This document shows, one piece after another, positions 49,120 to 60,535 of a stretch of DNA of 64,000 bases. The notes under the pieces are model-generated. The model saw only the letters and a program-made list of their open reading frames with translations, ran no database searches and was not told the origin of the DNA. Position 1 is the first letter of the stretch, and each line of letters opens with the position of its first letter. This stretch comes from Gymnothorax reevesii (Eukaryota; Chordata; Actinopteri; Anguilliformes; Muraenidae): NCBI GenBank assembly GCA_029721435.1, contig CM056573.1, forward strand, positions 125,823,447 through 125,887,446. The letters are read 5' to 3'. The position numbers were made by a program, and so were the translations under genes.

Positions 49120-50080
49120 GTCCAAAAAGCTGACACTTGTAGTGAAGCGAGCCATCATCAGGCTGAAAAATTTCAATAAAATCATCAGACTAATAGCAAT
49201 AACCTTTTCTGCTGTTCATTTTAACACACTGGTGAGCTCAGGCACACAAAAAGTCCCAGAAGATCATGGATAACAACTATAGTGGAAGAGATAAGCATGA
49301 CTGTGTCAATATCTACAATCAAGAAAAGATTTCACTGAGTAAATACGGAGGGTGAATTACAAGACACAAACCATGACTGACCTAAAAATAAGGGCATTTG
49401 TTAAGAAACAGCAAGAATACCAGTGCAGTCCTGGAAAAACGTATTCTCAAATGAGACAAAGATTAACTTACACCTGACTGAAGGGAGAAAAAAGTATGGA
49501 GAAGCAAAAGACCCGCTCATGATCCAAAGTATGCCACCTCATCTATGAAGCCTAGTCATGTGTGAGCACATATGGCTGCCAATGGCTGTATCCCTTGTAT
49601 TTTATATTTATTGATGTTATGACTGCTGATAAATGCAGGATGAATTCAGACTTGTATAAGGCTATATGCTCTGCTCAGATTCTGCCAAATGCTTCAAAAC
49701 TCATTTCATGGTACATTTTTTTGAGCCATCGGAGGGGAATGTTCCACAATGGCCAAGTCAATCAAACTTGACCTGAATCCGATTGGGCACTCATTTTAAA
49801 GGAAAAACTGAATGCAAGCATAACCAGAACATGCAAAAACTCAAGACAGCGGCAGTGACGGCCTGGCAGAGTAACACCAGGAAGAAGCCCAGCATTTGGC
49901 AATGTTTTTGCCTTCCAGATTCAGGCAGATTGCGAAGGATTAGCAACCAAAAAATGTTAAAAATGACACTGATATGTATGAATAAATTAGTTTGTCAAAT
50001 TTACTTTAAGGTCCCTTTCTGGGGGGGGGGTAAACATGAAAATGGTTGTGGCTGTAATTTATATTAAATTGCATTTGAAA
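49120..50080 (+). mobile_element. Tc1-like element 3, heavily decayed
   Basis: The nucleotide order follows a Tc1-like transposase gene common in fish, but it is littered with stops and indels. Segments recognisable include ACTGGTGAGCTCAGGCACAC (about 49229) and GAGAAAAAAGTATGGAGAAG (about 49486). Later ones are ATGACTGCTGATAAATGCAG (49618), TGGCCAAGTCAATC (about 49751) and AAGACAGCGGCAGTGACGGC (about 49843). One late frame reads LKTAAVTAWQSNTRKKPS. The tail with ATGAAAATGGTTGTGGCTGT (about 50035) suits the family's 3' region. I could not find clear terminal repeats. This is my recognition by memory of the family and needs a search. Confidence 0.7.
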
Positions 50081-50470
50081 AATTATTTCCTTTATGCAGG
50101 GAGGCCTTGAATAACCATCTGATGCCATCTCTCCTTGTCTGAAGAACTGTCACCTGCACCAGGTCATCTCCATCTCCCACAATCATCTCTGCCGGTGGGG
50201 ATGAGTGACAGAGCCATGTCATGGCCTATAACCTCATTCTCTTTTTCTCTGTCTGTTTGTACCTTTCTCTCTCTAACTCGTCTAACCCTCCTCTCTCTCT
50301 CTCTCCCTCTCTCTCTCAGACACACACACACATACGAATACAATGCAGTACTGTGTGTGAGCTGTTTTCCTGACTTTGCTGTAAATAAGTGAACAGCTCA
50401 GTATGGAGGTGAGGGATGGAGGGTGTGGGGCGTGCAGGACGGCAGCGTGGAGGGGAAATCCCAGGAGACC
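50081..50470. other. No gene recognised; CT then CA repeat
   Basis: CT repeats lie at about 50288-50320 and CA at about 50321-50334. Short frames only. Confidence 0.45.
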
Positions 50471-50598
50471 TCATTAACCTTCGCCAGCGGAGAGCCCCAA
50501 ACCCGGCCTGCTCCACCCGTTCAGGTAGAGAGTGAAATCCAGCTCTAAAAGAAGGCATTGGAAACGCCCATCATGCATATGTAGCAGGCCGAAGGAGG

Positions 50599-50673
50599 GC
50601 CCAGGCGGGGACTTGTACCTCCAGACCCCCGGGTGAGAGTCATGCGCGCTGACCACATCACTAAAGAGCCAGG
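50599..50673 (-). repeat. tRNA-like sequence (tRNA-derived repeat head)
   Basis: On the minus strand CTCTTTAGTGATGTGGTCAG (A-box region) is followed by GACTCTCACCCGGGGGTCTG (anticodon-arm region, resembling tRNA-Glu/Asp). GGTACAAGTCCCCG, a B box with one change from GGTTCAAGTCCC, comes next. The body continues towards 50470. The acceptor stem does not pair well, so I call it a tRNA-derived repeat rather than a functional tRNA. Confidence 0.5.
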
Positions 50674-51040
50674 CTCGTTGGCAAGGTAGCCAGGGCATGT
50701 ACTTATTAGGAGACACTTTCAGTGACAGGACCCATCAACTGTCACACATAGATCAAGGCCAAAGTTTTGTTTTCGAAATCAGGACATCAGAAATTGAAAT
50801 TTGTAAGTGATAAATTTTGCTTAAATACTACAAGGAACGGTTACACTGTGGAATAGATTATGGTGGAGGGATAGATTTGGTGGGTTTTGAAGACCAGGAT
50901 TGACACAGCACTAGATAACATTACATTCTTACACAAATCATATCAAGGATACTTTAGCTGGGGGAAAATGGGATGCTTTATTGGACTGACCGATGTTCTC
51001 GTCAATCAGTAATTTTATGCTATATGTTCTGTCAATCTAC

Positions 51041-51308
51041 CTTGTGTAAACACCGTGCAACTAGGCCAAGGAGGGTCCTAGCTGAGGCAAAAGATCTCAG
51101 CGTGTTTGCCTTAACAGCCAGCTAAAAGATGGTCCTCGCAGTCTCCATTATAATAATGAGGTCCAGTGCTGACGCTGTAGCCAGACCCCATTATTATAAT
51201 GGAGACTGCGAGGACCATCTTTTAGCTGGCTGTTAAGGCAAACACGCTGAGACCTTCTGCCTCAGCTAGGACCCTCCTTGGCCTAGTTGCATGGTGTTTA
51301 TACTTGTA
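51041..51308. mobile_element. Long hairpin MITE, 268 bp with ~120-bp arms
   Basis: The left arm (51041-51162) contains GCAACTAGGCCAAGGAGGGT, TTGCCTTAACAGCCAGCTAA and CGCAGTCTCCATTATAATAA. The right arm (51184-51308) contains their inverted copies: TTATTATAATGGAGACTGCG, TTAGCTGGCTGTTAAGGCAA and ACCCTCCTTGGCCTAGTTGC. Only about 20 bp form the loop, and few arm mismatches are visible. It could fold into a long RNA hairpin if transcribed. Confidence 0.85.
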
Positions 51309-51656
51309 AGGATGGATTGATAATTTAATTATTTGATAATAAATTATATTTGCTAATGTTTTGTTATTCTCATTTCTCTGTACAAAACCTCAGTTGAAGA
51401 CAATACTTTAACTCTGCAATAGCTTAAGTTGTTCCATCAAATGCAACTGCTTTACTCAAACCATGGAACTTCAGGCCTATTTCGAATTTTAATGGAGTTA
51501 AAAATGTTTCCAAGACCCCAGATATGTTCCAATAAATTATTGGAAAATGTGTATAGAAAGATGAGCAACTTCTAAATTTTTTCTATTTGATTCGATGTTG
51601 TGGCCATAAAAACATGGTGCCCTGGGTTTGAATTATTTACTCAATGTAAGTGTGAT
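51309..51656. other. No gene recognised
   Basis: AT-rich unique sequence. Confidence 0.4.
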
Positions 51657-52085
51657 GTACACTACAGGCCAGAAGTTTGGAAGCAAGGCCAATACAGGTC
51701 AAGAATTTGAAAGCAACTTCAAAGTTTCTGTGCACACTGCCTTTCTTAAAAACCAGTATGAAATCTTTGGATTATGGGATGTATTTACTGCAGGATTAGA
51801 CTTTTCTTTCGCATTGATATGCACCATTTTCCTCTATTTACCTTTAGTTACTGTATACATTGATATTACCAGACCATTGCTGAATAAATGTCAACAAAAG
51901 AAAGGAGGGGCTTAGTTTTTGGGTTGAGAAGATTTGCTAGAGTCACAACTTCAGTGAAAAAGTAATAAACTACTCACACTTTGCATTATTCACTTTATGT
52001 CATGGTTTACATCTCACTGGATGCCAGCGGCAATCCGGCGGGCACTAGGACCATGGGCTTCGTAATATGGGCCTGATAATTTGAG
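51657..52085 (+). mobile_element. Dispersed repeat R, plus-strand copy, Tc1-like terminus
   Basis: It begins TACACTACAGGCCAGAAGTT at about 51658, resembling Tc1-family termini. GACTTTTCTTTCGCATTGAT, CATTTTCCTCTATTTACC and GAAAGGAGGGGCTTAGTTTT follow, and it ends GGGCCTGATAATT. An inverted copy lies at 61.56-61.93 kb. This copy has an extra segment at about 51970-52045. The 51628-51915 frame (95 codons) is not conserved in the other copy, so I do not call it a gene. Confidence 0.75.
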
Positions 52086-52182
52086 TAAAAATGTATTCTG
52101 ATAAGTGACTCGCTACATAATAATCATGTTTATTTTGTTGCAAAGTATATCAATGAAACTATCATCTTTTTCTTGTACAAAT

Positions 52183-52530
52183 TATGTCTCCCCCTTCCTG
52201 GGGTAAGACATATTGTTTTCAGGGGGAGACATATTGTTTTTGCCTGAATTCCCGTTGGTGTCAGCGCCGGCGTTCCCATTTGTTTCCGGAGCATAACTCC
52301 GAAACTGTTCGACCGATTCTCACCAAATTTGATATAGTGTCTCTCCTAACGTGTAGATGTGCCTTTTGAGGGTTTGAACTGCTTTTGAATTTTATTTTTT
52401 CTGTTTCCATGGCAGCAATTTGGACTTAGGCATATTGAAGGGTGGGACTCGTTTCCGGACCATAACTCTAAAATGTGAAATGGGGGAAAGGGGGAGACAT
52501 CTGTTTTTACGTGTAAAAACCATTTCTAGT
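52183..52530 (+). repeat. Dispersed repeat candidate with internal duplication
   Basis: GTTTCCGGAGCATAACTCCG (52282) and GTTTCCGGACCATAACTCTA (52451) are related, 168-169 bp apart. GGGGGAGACATATTG (52220) and GGGGGAGACATCTGT (52490) flank them in the same spacing class. No coding content. It resembles repeats seen in other fish, but I cannot name it. Confidence 0.5.
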
Positions 52531-52559
52531 TTGATCTTGCTCCCAAACTTTTGCCATGT

Positions 52560-52560
<1 letters not shown>

Positions 52561-52628
<68 letters not shown>

Positions 52629-52680
52629 TATATATATAATATATACATAACTTTCTATATATATATATATATATATATAT
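52561..52680. repeat. GT then TA microsatellite
   Basis: A short GT run is followed by about 100 bp of TA repeats with two interruptions. The Tc1-like fragment begins at its last TA. Confidence 0.9.
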
Positions 52681-53115
52681 TACAACCCCAATTCCGAAAT
52701 TGTTGGAACAAAGTGCAAATTGTGAATAAAATCAAAATGCAATTACTTTGAAATCTCACCAGTCAGTATTTTATTCACAGTAGAACAGAGATAACATAGC
52801 AAATGTTGAAACTGAGAAATTTAAATTTTTACCCATAAAATGAGCTCATTTCAAATTTGATGGCTGCTACAGGTCTCAAAAAGTTGGGACAGGGGCCTGT
52901 TAACCATGTTGTAGCATCCCCTCTTCTTTTCAACACAGAGTGGAGGCCTCTGGGCATTGAGGAGACAAGTTTCTTGAGTTTAGCCAATAAAATTTGATCC
53001 CACTCTTGTTTAATACAGGCTTCCAGCTGCTGGAGAGTTTTGGGCCTCCTTTCATGGACTTTTCCTTTAATTATGCGCCAAATGTTTTCGATTGGTGAAA
53101 GACGCTGTATAGTAT
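52681..53115 (-). mobile_element. Tc1-like element 4, 3' fragment inserted in TA repeat
   Basis: The terminus TACAACCCCAATTCCGAAAT directly follows the TA array, consistent with TA target choice. Reading on the minus strand, the recognisable transposase starts about 53110 and the rest of the gene is absent. The other terminus is missing, so this is a truncated copy. Confidence 0.8.
52829..53115 (-). pseudogene. Tc1-like transposase C-terminal fragment
   Basis: The fragment contains LSPIENIWRIIKGKVHERRP, the segment around the catalytic glutamate of the DDE core. KTLQQLEACIKQEWDQI follows, then the terminal SSMPRGLHSVLKRRGDATTW. Both earlier catalytic aspartates are absent. The upstream codons to 53200 (MKKELFSSNQK...) are unrelated flanking sequence. 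Confidence 0.85.
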
Positions 53116-54186
53116 TAATCACTTGTAAGAAACAAATGTTACTGTGCACAGGAAAAAATAAATTACATTTCTGATTTGAAGAAAATAGCTCTTTCTTCAA
53201 GAATTTTAGGCTACATGCTGCAACAGTTCAACAGATAACACGTCTAGTAGAATAAACTGAAACTGAAAAATTTTTATTCACAAAAACGCATACACACTCC
53301 TCAGTGAATGGAAAGAATACTTTATGTATACTATTTTTTTCCAGAACATGTGAATAAACTTGTAGTGCCCAAACGCTGTGTGTCTGAGCACAATCCATGC
53401 GCTCAACCAACATGGGTTTTGAGCAAATAAATGTTTGATCCATAGAGCTAGACCACTTGACTTGCCTCAGGATTTATAGATCTTCATAATGCTAATATAA
53501 CTGTCACCTTCATCATCAAGATCCAAAGTTTTAGCCAAATAATCTCGGAAAAGATGAGAGACTTAATTGAACGTGCCATAGCTGTGTATTTCGTTAATCT
53601 AAATATTTTAGCTAGTGTAGAAAAATAGTTACTGGATGTTTGAGTGTAGTCCATTGACTAAAAATAGCATTTGTAGCAATCTCTACTCATTTCTTATTAT
53701 AAGAGCTGGACAAGGATAGGTCTTGCCATTGCGTCCGTTAAACTTTCGTGCTAGAGCCACAGGTTACTGTGTTTAGGAATATTGTGCTAATGGACTATGT
53801 AAACCAGGAACTATGTTATGCATTCTGGATATTAGTCTGGTTATGATCTTTAAACATACCGGTAACTAAATGTTTGGTTATCTTCCAGTTTATACAGTGT
53901 CATGGGAAAAAAACTTTGTCCCACTGACCTTTGTGGAACTGTTTGAACTATCTCCAAAAAAATGGACACATTCTCCAGAGTCTGATGCGATTGGATTTAT
54001 TGTAAATCCATCCAGATGAAGCACAAAAAACCCAGGCTGGTCTGCGCAAACCACACAGCTTCCATTCTTCATCAATCACCCCACGCCCACTGACCACCAC
54101 TTATCCGAACCCTCATATTTATTGGCCTTTTGGCACTTTCCTTTAGGTGGGATTAAACGTGACTCCCTCTACCTTATCCAATATAA
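53116..54186. other. No gene recognised
   Basis: AT-rich. Short frames at 53228-53443 and 53890-54075 have no known domain. Confidence 0.4.
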
Positions 54187-54378
54187 TTTTTTTTTTAAGA
54201 TATATTCTGGGATTTTTTTCCTTTATTTGATGGTTATACAGTGGAGTTAGACAGGAAAGTTGTGGAGAAGAATGGGGTAGACCTGCGACAAATGACCCAA
54301 ATCGGAATCGAACCTGGTTCGCCACGAGAGGGACACAGCCTTTTTGGTTCGTGCACTTAGACCGATGAGCCACTAGGG
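54187..54378 (-). mobile_element. tRNA-derived SINE, about 190 bp
   Basis: On the minus strand the A box TAGTGGCTCATCGGT lies at 54361-54375 and the B box GGTTCGATTCC at 54304-54314 matches the consensus. The body ends ATCAAATAAAGG, then A-rich sequence and a pure A run (seen as T at 54187-54196). Imperfect target duplications are visible: ATATTGGATAAGG next to the tail and ATATTGTATAAGG next to the head (12 of 13). This is a near full-length short SINE. Confidence 0.9.
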
Positions 54379-55495
54379 CACCCCCTTATACAATATTATT
54401 GACTCTGATTGGTATGTCGTCCCAAAGCAACCCTCCACCCTTAGTAACAAGTTTGTCATTACATAATAGTGTAGCTTCATTTTCGGCCGTCAGGGACACT
54501 TGAAGACCACTCCTACGTCTCCCAAATCTTGGGTTCACCTAAAGTTTAGTAAGTTATCTGAGGACTTGGATGGTTCTAGAACCCTCAGATGTGCATGCTC
54601 AGGTAGTGGGACCAAGCTGACCAATATGATCGTTCCGGAGGGTTAGCTCATTAGGTCGGCCTTGAGCGTTATGCAGGAGCTTCTTTATCAGGTTTTTTGA
54701 CAGATTTATGAGTTTTTTCCTCTTCTCAGCTCCAAACTCCCTCTCAGTAATTTTAAAAGGCCATATGAACCTGGCTATGTTCTATTGAACAGTGATTATA
54801 GTAATACATTGATTTTTACAGTATATAAGATTATTTGCCCTCCACAACAGTTGGTCTTAGCTAGCTTGTTCTGGCTAGCTAGTTCCCTAACTTGGGGTTC
54901 TGTACCATGGACTGCTGTATTTCAATCAGGAGAGACTCGAGTGAAATCAGGAAAATATTTATTATGCTTTGAGCATAAAGGAGTAACATGCTTAGAATCA
55001 GACAAGTCTTTGGCACTTGGACTCTTTGGGAAGACTCGTAGAGCAGGAGCGCTGCTCGAAGCAGCAGCAGGAAATTCCCCCGGAGAGTCCAGACACTGAT
55101 GGCGGTGGTGGCTGAAGGCTGGTGGAGCTGGAGCGGCAGTATGGGAGGTCCGATAAGTAAGGTGGTGTTGGGGAGGAGGAGGGTCAGTGAATGACAGCAT
55201 GAGTGAACTAGGGTAGAGAGAATGACATTTTTAAAAAAAGACAGCAGCAGAATGATTGGCTAGCAACACGATTGAGGTGTGCCCTGGTTGGATAGAAGAG
55301 ATCAGCTGCTGCACCAGCTGACAGCTCAATTGACAGCCCCGGACATTGACGGCGGAGATTTACGAGTGAATGAATGCATGAATAAAATAAACAAAGTTGA
55401 CGTTTGCGATACAGAGAGTCTTCCTGACTGAACTTTTGCTAAGCTTCATATTAACACAAATAGTGCTACTGGTCTGTATAGATGGTACTAAGGGC
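54379..55495. other. No gene recognised
   Basis: The frame at 54785-55099 (104 codons) and its antisense 54922-55200 have no known domain. A GC-richer patch lies at about 55040-55150. Confidence 0.35.
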
Positions 55496-56345
55496 ATCTC
55501 TGGCATGAGGTCGATATGATACCGATCTTGATACACTGTCCCCAATCAGATGCATTTAAGATACATATACATACATACTTACACCGACGGATACGATATG
55601 ATACACAACTCAATCACAATGCACTGCCATTGAACAAAATCTGATTCAACAAAGTGTGATATGATATGATTCACAACTCAATCACAACGCACTGCACAAT
55701 TCAATGAGTTTAATCATTTATTAATCACAGAAAATCAAGACGTCTCACAAAAAAAAAAGCTTTCAATAAGTCACTCACCGCTCTTGGATGTAGTCACTGC
55801 ATCTGACTCCACCATCACACTGTCCCGTCACTTCAGGTAACTAATGAGGTTCATGGTGCACCCAGTGTAATGTGCAGCTGCACAGCACATTTTGCAAATT
55901 GCGTCGGACTTGCCAAGTTCTCCTTTTTTGGATAAAATCAATAGATTTGCCAAACTTTGGATTTATAGTCGACAGGTGAGTATATGTTCTCGTCTCCGCC
56001 ATGTTTGTTTTGAACAGCATGCCCACGTCCATCAATATGCCCCAGCCGCAGGTAAAATAGTGTAAAGCTGCGGTGCTCGTAAGAGTTACACAGATCCTAT
56101 TCAGTCGGAGTGAAAAATTTCAAAAAATAACATCTCATTTGGTCGGTTACATATACAAATAAGTGCAGAAACCACTCAATGATCAAAATATCAAATGTTA
56201 CTGATGCAAACTTTTAATAACCGACGCATCTTGGTTTTTTTATTGGCAAAAATTGCATCCTTTCACAGCTGTTCTACCGATGCACTTGCATCTCGCATGT
56301 GTGTGTCAGTGTATCAATGCATATTGGTTTATCTCCCCATCCCTG
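55496..56345. repeat. Possible decayed hAT-derived repeat
   Basis: The stretch contains degenerate GATATGATACACAACTCAAT repeats at about 55598 and 55663. It ends with ATATTGGTTTATCTCCCCAT then CCCTG, resembling the inverted form of CAGGGATGGG-type hAT ends. No matching left terminus was found. Confidence 0.35.
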
Positions 56346-56546
56346 GATTGTACTATATTTTGTGTTCGCATTAATCTCATTCAGTATATTCAGACAGATG
56401 GGAGAGGGAGGAAGGGCAATGGGTAACAGTCATAGGGAGACAATACCAGGGCCATGAGCGTGATGTGGGTGAGCGCAAGTACTGTTTGACGCCATCTATG
56501 TGAGCAACACATGCGTGTACACGGGCCAGTTTTTGCCAATTTACCC

Positions 56547-56941
56547 ATGGCTGCCCTTACCGTGGTCGGTCAGTGACAGTCCCTGTTTTCCATTCTCAGA
56601 CAGAAACAGGGAAATAAAGTGGCAAAAAATATTACACAGAAGCAGGTGCCCACAGTCAGAAGTGAATTGTTCCTACTCCTTTTGATGGGTAAAATATTAT
56701 TTTTCTGTAGGGGCCGTGTGCAGGCATGTTTTGCTCACGTAGACGGCGTCAAGCGGTACCCTGCACTCACCCTCAATCGTGTCAGACCCCTCATCTCATG
56801 ATCAGTTTTGGTTGCTGTCCGGAATCAGTCACGTACAGGCTGTAACCAGATGTAGCGCTATTGAGCTGCCATCGTCACTCGTGGCTGCCCTAAGCGAGAT
56901 TGGTCAGTGACAGTGCCTGTGTTCCATTCTCGGATAGAAAG
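56547..56941 (+). repeat. Direct repeat pair, ~62 bp units 332 bp apart
   Basis: GGTCGGTCAGTGACAGTCCC (56564) and ATTGGTCAGTGACAGTGCCT (56899) lie in corresponding positions. Both continue to TTCCATTCTC and GATAGAAA-like sequence. No coding content. Confidence 0.6.
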
Positions 56942-59900
56942 CCGACTGATTGTTGAACGGTGACAGTGCAAATGACGCACCACCTCTCGGCGGCTGAGAT
57001 CTGCCCGTAACATGCCGAAGGCTCTTTTTCTCTCTCCTGTGTCACAAGCTGTTCCATTTACCTGATGCAGTAGCTTTTTCCGTTTTTTTGACTCTCCTTG
57101 GAGAAAAAATACAATGCGTTTGCTCAGGATTCATGGCAACAGGTGGCTATGTTGATGAATCAAGATTTTTTTGCTGGTTCCTTTTAAGCAAAAGGTTTCT
57201 AAATATTTAATTTTTTTTACTTCAATAATTGTTTGTAATATGTGGGTGTTTGTAAAAGTTTGACCAGAAGTGTTAACTCTCTGGTTTAACCTCTCCCTCT
57301 GAGGGACTTTTTTTTTTCTTTTTTCTTTTTTTTAAGAATTTCTGCCTAAACTCACCGGCCCAAATCTAAAAGCTTTTTATTCAGTAACTTAATGGATTAT
57401 GTCTCTCCACAGCCGCCTCCGAAAATAGTTAAATGTATGATCAATGGACATGGAAGTAAGTTTGCATTTACTTCTACATTCTAAGAATATTCTAGGCGCT
57501 TGCTGTTTTTTTTTTTTTTTGGTTTGTTTCTTTTTTGTTTTTGTATGATCTAACTGTCACAACGCTCCCTTTTGTGTCTTCTCCCATCCACCAGCTTGTG
57601 TGTCTCATAGTTTGTCTCTTTTTATTGGCTTGACACGCTGTGTGCCTCCATCACCAGTTGATATACATTCATGTTTACAGAGTGACCACGCCCTCCTGCT
57701 AGAACAAGAGCGAAACAACAGAAATCTGGGAGCAAAGACAATGCTTCAACAGACAAGACCTTCTGTGGAACAGAACATAAGCTCTGACGAACAGAACAAT
57801 AAATAGGACAGACAAACACTCAATTCTGAACTCTTTTAAGGTTCCTCCGACTAAACGCTCAGGGCTTAGTAATCCTCACAAGAGAGACACAAAAGTACCG
57901 AACAGCAGCGGAAGAGCATCTTAAATAGTCTCTCCACAGCTGCAAACAGTAAGCAATCAACCACCTCATCAGAGAGCAGGACAGCCCTCAGGTGGCAAAG
58001 AAAATGCACAGCAGGCAGCATCCCCCAAAACCATGACGCATTTTTAATTTTTACTTCATCATTTCTCCGCAACGTGAAAATGTGACTGATCATTTTTCCA
58101 TTGTGGTCCTCTTATTTTTCTTTTTCTTTGCTCATCTGTTTATTTCGAATTGATTTGTGCATATATGTGATAACTGAACCCTTTATTTGTACATCTCTTT
58201 ATTATTTCACGCATTTATTCATTGAGTCGTGTTCTTTCTTAATTTATTTGGGATTATGGCAGTTTTTGTACTCCCTAACTGTGTGGGTTTATGGTGTAAA
58301 TGAGCAGACTGCTCGGGAAATCCACAGCACGGCTGTACATGCTTTTCTTGCAGGTGCCCAATTTGCTGTTGATTTGATACTCGGAATTGTCTGGTGTTCG
58401 ATATCTGCAGTGAGACCAGCTGAGTCACACGGGCCACTGGAAATTTGCCAGCTGTTTTTGTTTGGCCAGCTATTACGTGCAACTTTGAAAGGATGGTTTG
58501 TTCAAGGGCAAAACTATAAACTACTTGTGCTAGCTTTACAGCAAAAACAATGTTTACAATACAGAATGTGCACTTAGTGTTTTTATTTATTTATTTATTT
58601 ATTTATTTAACAAATTCTTCCCCTTTTCCCTTTAACCTATAATCAATATATGCATCTTAATGCGAGCAAACTTAACCCCCAGCTGTGATGACTCATCATC
58701 GTATGTTACCACTCCTAGACTTCTCCCTGAAGTCAACTATTTTCTTAAATCTATAAGTAATCAAAGAATTTGTTGATTAATCAGATATGTGATGTTTTTA
58801 GGTATGTGTATTTGTGTGCATATGCGAGTGTTTACATGTACAGGGGTGCATGAGCATTTGAATGTATGCGTGTACATATTTGTGTTTGCATGTATGTGAG
58901 CATATGTGAATACATTTGAGTGTATCTGTGCATGGATATGAAGTAAGCAGAAGAGAGTGAGCGTGTGTGTGTTGTTTTTAAAAATGATTTCATGTTTTAA
59001 ATGTTTCACAGAGGAGGGTTAGTTCATGCAAAATAAATCTCCGCTGACCTTATGCACATCAAGGGGGGATCCAACCTGTAATGCCATATTTATATAAATC
59101 GGAGCATCTCAGCAGAGCATCCACCCATCCCCTATCTCCCCTGCCCCCCCAGTGGGTGATGATGAGACCAATCTTTGCTCATGAAGGAGACAAAAACAAG
59201 CTGCCAGTCCTCCAGATTTTAAAAGAGCCTCTCCAGTGTTTAATTGTGCGACCTGATGCTGAAAATGTAACACTTACTGCCACTAAAAGGATGAAAAAAA
59301 CACACAAAAAGCCAGCCTTGGCTGTTTGATTGTACGGCCACTTAAAAAGCCATGAAAGATGCTCATCTGCCCTGAGTTAATGGCAGCTAAATTCAGTTTA
59401 TTTTTATTTTTCTTTTGACAACACAGTTCTCGGAGTTTGTTATCAATCACTGCTTTAGTCGCAAACTGGCTAATGTTGAAAAAAATTTACCACTTTTATA
59501 TCCTCCAGCTGGAAATCAAAGCCCCACCGCACCAAAAATTCAGATTCTGGTAAACATTCCCAGTGTCTGACTACAACAAAATAGAAAAGCAATTTCAAAA
59601 ACAAAAAAATAGTCCTACATACGAATGTGCTCCAGTATGCAACGTATTACACACCCAAAAAATAACTTTGCAATTCTGAAAACAAATCCTTTGTGAATGC
59701 CCGTGCAATCCCGTTCATATCGTATCAACATACACTACAGGCCAATAAGCAAGATCAGATTTTTACTAAGAAAAATCATAGTTTCATTGGTATACTTTAC
59801 AACAAAACAAACATGATAATCAGTTATAATCGGGCGGTGGACAGAGAACAAGGAGGGCTTGATACTGCTTATTAGTCTTGATCTGTTTTCTGTCAATTTC

Positions 59901-60340
59901 CCAAGTAAAGGACACTTGAACTCTCCCCTCTCTGAGTACCTAATTGTCTTCGTTAAGACGAGAAATGAAACGCACCAGCTGAACGCAAAAAAAGAGCGCA
60001 TTTCAATCATTTTCAATTAAACAATCATTACGCACAGGTTTGACAACTTGCTTAGGATGTGACTAAATTTAACGCGGACAATCCACAGTGGATTTTTCGT
60101 GAAGAGATGCCTATTAAGGCCTGTGAATTGAACATTTCATAGAATTTATTATTCACTGGCCTAAACATTTCATTTTAAGGGAAACTGACATGTTGACTCA
60201 GTGATTGAAATCAGGTCACTAATCTCATCTGCTTCAAGGGATGTTTTCCTCCCCACCACTTTTCCGTCCACCACCCGCCACTGATGATGATTATATAAAG
60301 AATCAGCATATATTTTTACTCAAACAAGAGGCTCCTCAGA
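56942..60340. other. No gene recognised; TTTA microsatellite
   Basis: TTTA repeats lie at about 58576-58611. TACACTACAGGCCAATAAGC at 59731 shares its first 13-14 bp with the terminus of repeat R. The 158-codon frame at 58101-58577 has no known domain. About 59180-59400 is repeat-free and could be conserved non-coding DNA. Confidence 0.35.
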
Positions 60341-60448
60341 GCCTGTACTAGGGCCGGGTCTAGGCCTGGGCCAATCCATAGATATATATATTTAGAAAAC
60401 TAGATTATTGATGTTGTCATATTTACATGATCCAAAGTGAAGCACCCT

Positions 60449-60460
60449 GCCGCCATTTTG
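60449..60460 (+). promoter_or_regulatory. YY1-type site upstream of THAP exon
   Basis: GCCGCCATTTTG is the reverse complement of the YY1 consensus (CAAAATGGCGGC). It lies 75 bp upstream of the THAP start codon, a usual distance for a TATA-less promoter. Function is inferred only from the match and location. Confidence 0.4.
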
Positions 60461-60535
60461 ATGCACCTCACTTCTTCATAAAAATTAATGCTTTCCTATG
60501 AGGCCAATTTCAAATAAGTCAATATGAGCATTAAA

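Noticed and set aside
51628..51915. 95-codon frame inside repeat R
   Set aside because: The inverted copy at 61.6-61.9 kb does not keep the frame, so coding is unlikely.
58101..58577. Hydrophobic 158-codon plus frame
   Set aside because: It has no recognisable family, lies in T-rich DNA and starts without a supporting promoter or splice signals. Probably chance.
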